Source: Spirochaetia bacterium (GTDB lineage: Bacteria > Spirochaetota > Spirochaetia > Treponematales > Breznakiellaceae). From it: a stretch of DNA of 15,246 nucleotides. Shown piece by piece: positions 1-5,782 of this stretch (its first letter is position 1; every line of letters begins with the position of its first letter). Both the position numbers and the translations under genes were made by a program. Location: assembly GCA_025997795.1 (NCBI GenBank), contig BNVB01000059.1, positions 1-15,246 on the forward strand. The letters are read 5' to 3'. The notes below the pieces were generated by a model. It had not been told where the DNA came from. It searched no databases and worked only from the letters and a program-made list of their open reading frames with translations.

Positions 1-2
1 CC

Positions 3-242
3 TTTTTTGCCATTATGCTCTGGTCAAAAACCAGGGATGTGGCCTGGATGCTCATGGTAATTGGGACCATTGCCGCCTATGTGGAAACGGTTTATTCCAT
101 TTTGGACCTGTTTGGCATTACCGGGGTTCAGCTTTCCATTGGTTCTGTCCCGGCGGCGGCAATTCTGCTTCCCAACCTTAGGACGGGTTTTTTTATTGCC
201 GCCTTTGTGGTCATGGTGGTCCGTAAACTCCGCCGTAAATGA
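3..242 (+). CDS. small integral membrane protein, 3' part (5' end outside window)
   Basis: The reading frame is open from base 3 to a TGA at 240-242, so this may be the C-terminal part of a longer gene; the first in-window ATG is at 15. The 75 residues after that ATG contain two hydrophobic stretches (about residues 8-30 and 45-68) and end in a basic tail (VVRKLRRK), as expected for a two-helix inner-membrane protein with a cytoplasmic C-terminus. I recognise no family. It lies 111 bp upstream of rplM with a good promoter in between, so it is probably not co-transcribed with the ribosomal genes. Function is unknown. Confidence 0.55.
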   Translation, partial: FFAIMLWSKTRDVAWMLMVIGTIAAYVETVYSILDLFGITGVQLSIGSVPAAAILLPNLRTGFFIAAFVVMVVRKLRRK

Positions 243-263
243 GGCCGGTTTGGCCGCCAGGGG

Positions 264-293
264 TTGACACTTTTTTGTTTTTCGGGGTATATT
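264..293 (+). promoter_or_regulatory. sigma70-type promoter of the rplM-rpsI-recX operon
   Basis: TTGACA at 264-269 is a perfect -35 box, followed after 18 bases by TATATT at 288-293. Transcription would start near 300, leaving a leader of about 54 bases before rplM. The -10 box lies inside a perfect 6-bp inverted repeat, GGGGTA (284-289) and TACCCC (295-300), which could be an operator or a start-site hairpin. Confidence 0.75.
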
Positions 294-353
294 GTACCCC
301 CTAAGTTATGTTAGGTTTATTTTGTACTTTGATTTTGAATAGAAGGTTACGAG

Positions 354-782
354 ATGGAAACGGTATTTGTTAAACCCGCCAAGCTTGAACGGAAGTGGTT
401 TGTTATTGATGCGGAAGGCAAGGTTCTGGGCCGGGTGGCTGCCAGGGCGGCTTCTATTGTCCGGGGCAAGGAAAAGGCTATTTTTGCCCCCCACCAGGAA
501 ATGGGCGATTTTGTGGTCATTATCAATGCTGATAAGGCCGCGGTAACAGGCCGTAAGCCCTCCCAGAAGCTGTACTACCACCATACCGGTTATGTGGGAG
601 GGCTTAAAAAACTTACCCACGAAAAGCTGTCCGTCAGGCACCCCGCTGCCCCCATGGAACTGGCAGTAAAAGGTATGCTTCCCAAGGGCCCCCTGGGCAG
701 GAAGCTTTTTAAGAATGTCAAGGTATATGCGGGGTCCCAGCATCCCCATGCGGCCCAAAACCCCCAGTTAATTAATCTGTAA
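354..782 (+). CDS. rplM: 50S ribosomal protein L13
   Basis: The product is 142 residues, the standard length of bacterial L13, an early-assembling protein of the large ribosomal subunit that contacts 23S rRNA. The family pattern is complete: the opening KW(F)VIDAEGKVLGRVA, the GDFVVIINADK segment, the KLYYHHTGYVGG segment, and the closing GMLPKGPLGRKLFKNVKVY plus H-P-H-AQNP. The ATG at 354 is preceded by AGAAGG (341-346) at a good distance. It is the first gene of an operon with rpsI, the usual L13-S9 pair, 10 bp upstream. No anomaly is seen. Confidence 0.97.
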   Translation: METVFVKPAKLERKWFVIDAEGKVLGRVAARAASIVRGKEKAIFAPHQEMGDFVVIINADKAAVTGRKPSQKLYYHHTGYVGGLKKLTHEKLSVRHPAAPMELAVKGMLPKGPLGRKLFKNVKVYAGSQHPHAAQNPQLINL

Positions 783-792
783 GAGGTAGTTT

Positions 793-1185
793 GTGATAAA
801 GAATCTTGGAATTGGTACCGGCAGAAGAAAAACCTCGGTTGCCCGTGTTTATGTCAGGGACGGAGCGGGAAAAATTATTATCAACGGTAAAGAACTGGTT
901 CAGTACTTTCCCCAGGGTGAACATGCCATGATGGTCCGCCAGCCCCTAATGATTACCGCCAGCGAAAACAAGTTTGACGTGTTAATCAACGTTTACGGCG
1001 GTGGTTCCAACGGTCAGGCCGGAGCCTGCCGCCACGGCCTTGCCCGGGCCCTTTGCCAGGTGGATCAGGGTAATGCCCTTTCCCTGCGGAATAACGGCTT
1101 CCTTACCCGGGACCCCCGGATGGTGGAACGGAAAAAATACGGCCAGCGGGGCGCCCGGCGGCGCTTCCAGTTTAGTAAACGGTAG
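793..1185 (+). CDS. rpsI: 30S ribosomal protein S9
   Basis: The 130-residue product has normal length for S9, a small-subunit protein whose basic C-terminal tail reaches the P site. Visible hallmarks are GTGRRKTSVARVYVRDG near the N-terminus, the GGG-NGQAGACRHGLARAL segment in the middle, FLTRDPRMVERKKYG, and the extreme C-terminus RRRFQFSKR. Translation starts at GTG (793) with AGAGG at 782-786 overlapping the rplM stop, so the two genes are translationally close. The stop is immediately followed by the proposed recX start. No anomaly is seen. Confidence 0.97.
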   Translation: MIKNLGIGTGRRKTSVARVYVRDGAGKIIINGKELVQYFPQGEHAMMVRQPLMITASENKFDVLINVYGGGSNGQAGACRHGLARALCQVDQGNALSLRNNGFLTRDPRMVERKKYGQRGARRRFQFSKR

Positions 1186-1187
1186 GA

Positions 1188-1874
1188 TTGGAAGATACCA
1201 TAAAATCGGTCGAATATGACCGGGATATCATTGTTGTACACATAACTAACGGTTTGACCATAAAAATAGGCAGCGCCTATCTGCCTCCGGAATTCCCGGA
1301 GGCTTTTTTTCACCCCGGCGCCGTTATTGAAGAAAAAACCGAAACTGCCCTTAACCATGCCGCCGCCTGCCTGACTGCAGAAAAGGCGGCCCTGCGGCTT
1401 ATAAGCCGCGGTGAACAGTACCAGGCCGGGCTGGAACGGAAGCTTGCCTTGCGCAAGCACCACCCGGAAGCTATCCGGGTAGTGCTTGACCGTTTGACCG
1501 CCCTTAATCTGGTAAACGACCGCCGTTATGCGGAACTGTGGCTTAAATACCGCCTGGGCCGGAACAGCCGGGGTTCCAGCTTTAGCGGAAACCGGGGTTC
1601 CTCTGGAAACCGGGGGCCCCGGTTCCTGGGTATGCAGCTTAGAGCAAAGGGAATAAACCGGGAATGTGCCGAAGCGGCCCTGGAGGCGGTCTTTACGCCC
1701 GATGCCGAGGCGGCTCTCCTGGAACGCTGTGTAAAGAAGTTTGGGCCGGGAACCGGATCTGGAAGTTCCCCTAAGGGCAGAACCCGCAGATCGGAACTAA
1801 CGTATTTTCTTAAAACCCAGGGCTTTTCTGCGGAGGCCATAACACGGTATCTTGAACAAGAGGATGTGGAGTAG
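1188..1874 (+). CDS. recX: regulatory protein RecX (modulator of RecA), with an in-frame repeat insertion
   Basis: RecX proteins bind RecA filaments and limit or modulate recombination. The 228-residue product shows an N-terminal beta segment (IKSVEYDRDIIVVHITNG), then the helical repeats of the family: KAALRLISRGEQYQAGLERKL, VLDRLTALNLVNDRRYAELWL, LGMQLRAKGINRECAEAAL, and the C-terminal YFLKTQGFSAEAITRYLE. The start is TTG at 1188, two bases after the rpsI stop; it has a weak ribosome site, but the N-terminal domain supports it. Two Gly/Ser/Arg-rich stretches interrupt the normal fold: one encoded at about 1561-1626 by palindromic repeat units, the other near 1747-1790. Both fall in loops between helices, so the protein may still function. 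A terminator-like hairpin lies at 1283-1310 inside the gene. Confidence 0.88.
   Translation: MEDTIKSVEYDRDIIVVHITNGLTIKIGSAYLPPEFPEAFFHPGAVIEEKTETALNHAAACLTAEKAALRLISRGEQYQAGLERKLALRKHHPEAIRVVLDRLTALNLVNDRRYAELWLKYRLGRNSRGSSFSGNRGSSGNRGPRFLGMQLRAKGINRECAEAALEAVFTPDAEAALLERCVKKFGPGTGSGSSPKGRTRRSELTYFLKTQGFSAEAITRYLEQEDVE
1283..1310 (+). terminator. intrinsic-terminator structure inside recX
   Basis: GCCTCCGG (1283-1290) pairs perfectly with CCGGAGGC (1296-1303) across a 5-base loop, and seven T follow directly (1304-1310). This is the textbook form of a Rho-independent terminator. It codes for PPEFPEAFF within the N-terminal domain of RecX, about 95 bases after the recX start and about 100 bases after the rpsI stop. 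It could end most ribosomal-protein transcripts and act as an attenuator for recX, with ribosomes translating recX opening the hairpin. The structure is seen directly; the activity is inferred. Confidence 0.6.
1561..1626 (+). repeat. cluster of palindromic GGAA-CCGGGGTTCC units inside recX
   Basis: Three units follow each other: 1561-1577 (GGAACAGCCGGGGTTCC), 1587-1601 (GGAAACCGGGGTTCC) and 1605-1626 (GGAAACCGGGG then GCCCCGGTTCC, almost a perfect palindrome). All are read in one frame and give a Gly-Asn-Arg-Gly-Ser type peptide (FSGNRGS, SGNRGP). The stretch 1574-1601 is nearly identical to 5891-5918 in another gene. This resembles a small palindromic element that can sit inside coding sequence without breaking it. 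Confidence 0.65.
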
Positions 1875-1877
1875 TAT

Positions 1878-2429
1878 ATGTCAAAAAAAATCTTTTTGGT
1901 TTTTGTTTTTGTCCTCTTTACCGCTCTTTCCTTTGGCCAAATCTACCGTTGTGAAGGGGAAGGAAAAAGCGGGCCCGTCACCGTTTCGCTCCATTTTGTG
2001 GAATATGCCGATTACCGGTATTTGCTGCTTATTGACGGCGTAAGTGTTTTTCTGGATGAAGAAAATATTACCCGCCTGCAGGCAGTGCTGGAAAAATTCA
2101 GCACCTGGGAAAGCATCGCTGCCGAAGGGCAGGTAACGCTGACAAAAACCATCGATTCAATCACCTTTGCCAGCTTCCATTACAGCCACACGTTTTTTAA
2201 GGAACCCGTTGTTTTTTACTTTGTCTTTACCGGCAGTACAGAAACCGCCGAGTTAGATAACCCGACCCGGTATTTTCTTTTTGTCGATACCACCCTGGAC
2301 AGGATTCTCCCCTTCCGCCTTTCTTCACAAACCGCCGCGGAATTTCTGGAAGCGCTTTCTCCGGAAAAACTTGCCGCTTCCTGGGAAAGTTACCGGCAGC
2401 AAAAAGCCCTGGAAGCATTGTTTAATTAG
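1878..2429 (+). CDS. secreted hypothetical protein
   Basis: The 183-residue product begins with a clear signal peptide: two Lys, a hydrophobic core FLVFVFVLF, and a probable cleavage after residue 20 (LSFG, then Q). No lipobox Cys is present, so it is probably periplasmic or exported. The mature part is mixed alpha/beta with many aromatics and no motif I recognise. The ATG is three bases after the recX stop, with GGAG at 1868-1871 as ribosome site, so it should be expressed with recX. The stop codon lies in the first copy of a short tandem duplication. Function is unknown. Confidence 0.75.
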   Translation: MSKKIFLVFVFVLFTALSFGQIYRCEGEGKSGPVTVSLHFVEYADYRYLLLIDGVSVFLDEENITRLQAVLEKFSTWESIAAEGQVTLTKTIDSITFASFHYSHTFFKEPVVFYFVFTGSTETAELDNPTRYFLFVDTTLDRILPFRLSSQTAAEFLEALSPEKLAASWESYRQQKALEALFN

Positions 2430-2457
2430 CGGATTTGGCTGATTAGCGGATTTGGCT
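2425..2457 (+). repeat. two-copy tandem repeat, 17-bp period
   Basis: ATTAGCGGATTTGGCT occurs at 2425-2440 and again, identically, at 2442-2457. The first copy contains the TAG stop of the preceding gene. This looks like a recent local duplication. The rest of the gap to 2501 shows nothing else I can support. Confidence 0.7.
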
Positions 2458-2501
2458 TGACTGATTTACATAAAATCTGTCGTTAGAACTGTGACCGCTT
2501 T

Positions 2502-2792
2502 TTAGGCTGGGACCTTTTGTTTGAGGCTAAGCTGAAAACCCAGATTGTCCAGTACCTTAGCAACGGTGGAAAACGATGGGTTCCCTTCTGTCGACAGCGA
2601 GCGGTAAAGGCTTTCACGGGCCAGATTTACGTCTTTCGCTATCTGGGCCATGCCTTTTGACCGGGCAATGTCGCCAAGCACAGCAAGCAAGAGGGCCGTG
2701 TCATTTTCCTCAAGGGCGGCCTCAAGAATGCCAAACACGTCTTCTTGGGTGTTGATGTGCTTCGCTAAATCCCATTTTGTGGTTTTAAGCAT
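2502..2792 (-). CDS. addiction-module antitoxin, HI1420/HigA-2-like
   Basis: The 96-residue protein has the layout of the HI1420 group of DNA-binding antitoxins: LAKHINTQEDVFGILEAALEE at the start, a middle with IARSKGMAQIAKDVNLARESLYRSLS that is a helix-turn-helix, and NPSFSTVAKVLDNLGFQLSL at the end. Such proteins neutralise a RelE-fold toxin and repress their own promoter. The ATG at 2792 overlaps by 8 bases the stop of a 34-codon toxin remnant upstream, the normal order for this family. A palindrome in the promoter is the likely binding site. The antitoxin looks intact while the toxin is not. Confidence 0.85.
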   Translation of the reverse strand: MLKTTKWDLAKHINTQEDVFGILEAALEENDTALLLAVLGDIARSKGMAQIAKDVNLARESLYRSLSTEGNPSFSTVAKVLDNLGFQLSLKQKVPA

Positions 2793-2889
2793 TTTTGTGA
2801 CGCACTATGTCAATCCGGTATTTTGCTCGGTTATCAGTCAGTTTCAGAAACCATTTTTTGTAGACTTCTGTTTCCCGTATTTCTTTCAC
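2785..2889 (-). pseudogene. gutted HI1419-type (RelE-fold) toxin remnant
   Basis: A GTG at 2889 opens a 34-codon frame whose first 26 residues, MKEIRETEVYKKWF followed by LKLTDNRAKYRI, match the start of HI1419-type toxins (I-E-T-x-x-(F/Y)-x-x-WF-x-x-L-x-D-x-RA). The next 8 residues (DIVRHKNA) then end at a TAA (2787-2785) overlapping the antitoxin ATG. Family members are about 95-100 residues, so the middle and active C-terminal half (the G-x-GYRVY and GGDK-type motifs) are absent, probably through an internal deletion. The promoter -10 box ends 6 bases before the GTG, so the message would be leaderless. It is too short to be an active RNase by itself. Confidence 0.75.
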
Positions 2890-2895
2890 AGTTTC

Positions 2896-2924
2896 ATTGT
2901 AACTTATATGTTACAAGTTGTCAA
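2896..2924 (-). promoter_or_regulatory. promoter and palindromic operator of the toxin-remnant/antitoxin operon
   Basis: Read on the minus strand, TTGACA (2924-2919) and TACAAT (2901-2896) are separated by exactly 17 bases. A 20-bp inverted repeat with perfect 7-bp arms, TTGTAAC and GTTACAA (2897-2916, 6-base centre), covers the spacer and most of the -10 box. Repression by the HTH antitoxin at this site is the obvious reading. Transcription would begin near 2889. Confidence 0.8.
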
Positions 2925-2944
2925 GAAGTTTTACAGAACATTAC

Positions 2945-3015
2945 AGCGGCCGACGGGAGTCGAACCCGCGTCACGAGCTTGGGAAGCTCGGGTAATACCG
3001 TTATACGACAGCCGC
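2945..3015 (-). tRNA. tRNA-Gly (anticodon CCC)
   Basis: The minus strand folds as a full cloverleaf: acceptor GCGGCTG (3015-3009) pairs with CGGCCGC (2952-2946), anticodon stem CGAGC/GCTCG encloses the loop TTCCCAA with anticodon CCC (codon GGG), and the T arm GCGGG-TTCGACT-CCCGT is canonical. The discriminator base is T at 2945 and no CCA follows, so the 3' end must be added by tRNA nucleotidyltransferase. The toxin-antitoxin promoter begins only 20 bp beyond its 3' end, a common landing place for mobile modules. Confidence 0.95.
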
Positions 3016-3036
3016 ACCGTGGCGCAAAACGCGCAC

Positions 3037-3076
3037 TTGACTCATGGTAGCGTTTTATATAAATTTAGTCTATACT
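3037..3076 (+). promoter_or_regulatory. possible promoter of the XPB helicase operon
   Basis: TTGACT at 3037-3042 is followed after only 15 bases by TATAAA (3058-3063). A second -10-like TATACT lies at 3071-3076 without a clear -35 box and would give a start next to the ATG at 3084. The gap between the divergent tRNA and the helicase is only 68 bp, so a promoter must lie here, but its exact position is uncertain. Confidence 0.35.
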
Positions 3077-3083
3077 TAAAAGA

Positions 3084-4811
3084 ATGGACTCCGCAGAAAA
3101 GCCACTTATTGTACAAAGCGATCGTACCCTGCTCCTGGACGTTCACGCTCCAGGAGCGGAGGATGCCAGAGCGGCGATACTGCCCTTTGCAGAATTGGAA
3201 AAATCACCCGAACATATTCATACCTACCGCATTACGCCCCTTTCGCTGTGGAATGCCGCCAGTGCGGGCCTTAAACCACAGGATGTGGTTACGGCCCTTG
3301 CAACCTACAGCCGCTACGAAGTGCCTGCGGGGATCAGCGCCGGTTTTGCCGACACCATGGCCCGGTATGGCAAGATACGGCTCCGGTCCAGCTCTACGGA
3401 AGAAACAGAACTTATCCTTTTTGCAGAAGACGAGCTGGTGGAAAAAGAAATTGCCGCTGCCAAATCTCTGGGGGAATACCTTGTTAAAGCCGAAAAGGGT
3501 TTTACCCTTAAACTTACCAACCGGGGAACGGTAAAACAGGAACTTATTAAACTGGGCTGGCCCGTTCAGGATGAAGCTTCCCTGCGGGAAGGAGAAGCCC
3601 TGGAACTCGGCTTGCGGGAAATTCTGCCGGGTCCGCCGGGTAAAGATTCGGCCCATTCCCAATTCGGCGACAGCAGTAAAGGCGAACGGCGGCCCTTTGT
3701 TCTGCGGGATTATCAGGTAGAGGCGGTCCGCTCTGTATTGGGCCAGGGCGGGCCGGGAACGGGTTTTGGCGTAGTGGTCCTTCCCTGCGGAGCGGGGAAA
3801 ACCATCGTTGGCATGGCGGTAATGGCACAGCTAAAAACCAATACGCTGATCCTTTCTGCCAATGTCGCAGCGGTTCACCAGTGGATCGACGAACTACTGG
3901 ACAAAACTACCCTGCGCCCGGATCAAATTGCCGAGTATTCCGGGGATTCCAAGTCGGTGGCGCCGGTCACCATCGCTACCTACCAGATCCTAACTTGGCG
4001 GCCCGACAAGTCCGGGGACTTTCCCCACTTTGCGCTTTTCCGCCAATACCCCTGGGGGCTTATCATTTATGATGAAGTACATCTGCTTCCCGCGCCGGTT
4101 TTCCGGGTAACGGCGGAACTCCAGGCGGTCAGACGGCTGGGGCTTACCGCCACCCTGGTCCGGGAAGACGGTGCGGAAGATGCAGTGTTCAGCCTGGTTG
4201 GGCCAAAACGGTACGATGTACCCTGGAAGGATCTGGAGCGGAAGGGATGGATAGCCGAAGCCCTCTGTGTGGAAGTCCGGCTGGATTTACTGGACAAACT
4301 AAAAATTCCCTATGCGGTGGCGGGTAAACGGGAAAAGTACCGTATTGCTGCAGAAAATCCCCTTAAAGAAGAAGCGGCCCTGGAACTTATCGAAAACCAT
4401 CCGGGAGATCATATCCTTGTTATTGGCCAGTATATCTCCCAGCTTGAATCAATCGCTGCGCGTCTTAAGGCTCCCCTGGTAACCGGAAAAACGCCCAACG
4501 CCGAACGGGAAAAAATTTACACAGCCTTCAAGAAAGGGGAAATTCCCGTCATGGTTGTTTCCAAGGTTGCCAACTTTGCCCTGGATCTTCCCGACGCTTC
4601 CATGGCGGTTCAAATCTCCGGATCCTTTGGGTCCCGGCAGGAAGAAGCACAGCGGCTTGGCCGGATCCTTCGGCCTAAAGAAAATAACAATTCATATTTT
4701 TATACCATTGTATCCCGATCTACCGTAGAAGAGGATTTTGCCGCCAACCGGCAAAAGTTCCTTGCCGAGCAGGGTTACCGTTACTCCATTCAGCATTGGG
4801 AGGCCACTTGA
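3084..4811 (+). CDS. bacterial XPB/ERCC3-type DNA helicase
   Basis: The 575-residue product is a superfamily 2 helicase of the XPB group, 3'-5' DNA translocases used in excision repair and, in eukaryotes, in TFIIH. The N-terminal part (PLIVQSDRTLLLDVHAP to about residue 80, with HTYRITPLSLWNAASAGL) is the XPB/Ssl2-type N-terminal domain. Walker A PCGAGKT is at residues 234-240, the DEVH box at 330-333, GLTATL followed by the XPB-specific RED motif at 360-362, and motif VI QRLGRILRP at 523-531. Length and motif set fit bacterial XPB. The linker at about residues 183-204 is unusually polar. The ribosome site is poor. The stop overlaps the TTG start of the next gene (TTGA at 4808-4811), so the two are translationally coupled. 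Bacterial XPB proteins are known in actinobacteria and treponemes. Confidence 0.93.
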   Translation: MDSAEKPLIVQSDRTLLLDVHAPGAEDARAAILPFAELEKSPEHIHTYRITPLSLWNAASAGLKPQDVVTALATYSRYEVPAGISAGFADTMARYGKIRLRSSSTEETELILFAEDELVEKEIAAAKSLGEYLVKAEKGFTLKLTNRGTVKQELIKLGWPVQDEASLREGEALELGLREILPGPPGKDSAHSQFGDSSKGERRPFVLRDYQVEAVRSVLGQGGPGTGFGVVVLPCGAGKTIVGMAVMAQLKTNTLILSANVAAVHQWIDELLDKTTLRPDQIAEYSGDSKSVAPVTIATYQILTWRPDKSGDFPHFALFRQYPWGLIIYDEVHLLPAPVFRVTAELQAVRRLGLTATLVREDGAEDAVFSLVGPKRYDVPWKDLERKGWIAEALCVEVRLDLLDKLKIPYAVAGKREKYRIAAENPLKEEAALELIENHPGDHILVIGQYISQLESIAARLKAPLVTGKTPNAEREKIYTAFKKGEIPVMVVSKVANFALDLPDASMAVQISGSFGSRQEEAQRLGRILRPKENNNSYFYTIVSRSTVEEDFAANRQKFLAEQGYRYSIQHWEAT

Positions 4812-5782
4812 GATCACCATTCCGCACCGTTTCGTTTTGGCATTCCGCCTTGATGACCCTTCCGGACGATACGTTTTTTGAACTTATGCGCAGCGTTCTT
4901 GGCACGGTTAAAACACCCTTTAACAAACAAAATCTGGTGGAAGAACTTTCCCGTTTTATCGCCCGGCCGGATATTCAGGAAACCATAGCAGACTACATCG
5001 ACGAACGGGACAGGCGGATCATCGCAGCCATCGCCCTTTTGGAAGAGCCGCTGCCGGGGGAACTGGAAAGTTTTTTTACCGGGGAGTATTCCTATGTCGA
5101 ACTGCAAAGTATTCTGGTTAATCTGGAGGAACGGCTTATTATTTACCGTTTCCGGGACGAGGAAGAACGGAAGGGACTGCGGATTGCCCTGAACCCCCGG
5201 CTGGAAAACATTCTGGCCAAAGCGGCGGCGGATACGGAAATACTTTTTCCGTCCCTTGAATATACCATGCCGGAAACTACCGGGTTAAACGAAGGGATGA
5301 ACAGCAAAACCCTGGCGGCGCTCTTTGCGTTTCTCCAGAACGGCGCTGTTCTTGTCCGGGGCGAAGGGGAACTGTCTTTTCGCAAAAAGACGGTGGAAGA
5401 AGGCCGCCGGCTTTTTCCCGGTATTGATCTGGAAGCTGCCGCAGGGGGCCTTTTGTGTTTGGGTCTTTTGGTACAGGACGGAGAAAGTTTTACCCCCGAC
5501 GAAACAAAACTGAAAGCCTTTAAGGCCCTTGACCCCCAGGACCGGCTGGAATATCTTGCGGGGGGGTATGGCCCTTTTTCTGAGGCGGGGACTTTCCGGC
5601 CGGGGGCTGCTCCGGGTTATCGTGTCTCTTATTCACGCTTTGGCGGGACAGGCCGCCCAATCGGGCCCTGCGGAAAAAAACGGCGGCCCGGTACGGGTTC
5701 TTCCCGAAGCTACGATAATCAAACTGGCGGAACTGCTTCGGCGCAAGGAAGAAAACGGCTGGGGTTTCCCCCTCGATCCTAA
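4808..5782 (+). CDS. XPB-associated helicase-like protein, 5' part of a frameshifted gene
   Basis: This frame starts best at TTG 4808, with GGGAGG at 4798-4803 and a 4-base overlap with the helicase stop; an ATG at 4853 is the alternative. Up to about 5560 it reads as a sensible, mostly helical protein (FFELMRSVLGTV, IADYIDERDRRIIAAIALLE, winged-helix-like repeats such as YVELQSILVNLEERLIIYRF). After the run of seven G at 5560-5566 the frame turns into Arg/Gly-rich nonsense and ends at 5782. The sensible continuation is in the next frame (5562-6986). Together they would make one protein of about 725 residues of the helicase-associated type that accompanies bacterial XPB. I cannot tell a real mutation from a base-calling error. 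Confidence 0.75.
   Translation: MRSPFRTVSFWHSALMTLPDDTFFELMRSVLGTVKTPFNKQNLVEELSRFIARPDIQETIADYIDERDRRIIAAIALLEEPLPGELESFFTGEYSYVELQSILVNLEERLIIYRFRDEEERKGLRIALNPRLENILAKAAADTEILFPSLEYTMPETTGLNEGMNSKTLAALFAFLQNGAVLVRGEGELSFRKKTVEEGRRLFPGIDLEAAAGGLLCLGLLVQDGESFTPDETKLKAFKALDPQDRLEYLAGGYGPFSEAGTFRPGAAPGYRVSYSRFGGTGRPIGPCGKKRRPGTGSSRSYDNQTGGTASAQGRKRLGFPPRS
5560..5566 (+). other. frameshift site at a run of seven G
   Basis: With seven G the frame reads GCG-GGG-GGG-TAT and soon becomes nonsense; with six it reads GCG-GGG-GGT-ATG-GCC and continues as LAGGMALFLRRG into the long downstream frame. The site may be a real slip mutation, a phase-variable tract or a sequencing error. Confidence 0.7.

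Noticed and set aside
120..141. CCGGGGTTCAGCTTTCC resembling part of the recX repeat
   Set aside because: Only about half of the unit matches, it is in another codon frame and the palindrome is absent; likely chance in GC-rich DNA.
306..758. 150-codon open frame on the minus strand
   Set aside because: It lies antiparallel over rplM, has no protein-family features and is explained by codon bias of the real gene.
2650..3534. 294-codon open frame on the plus strand
   Set aside because: It runs through the antitoxin, the toxin remnant, a tRNA and into the helicase gene out of frame; a composite shadow.
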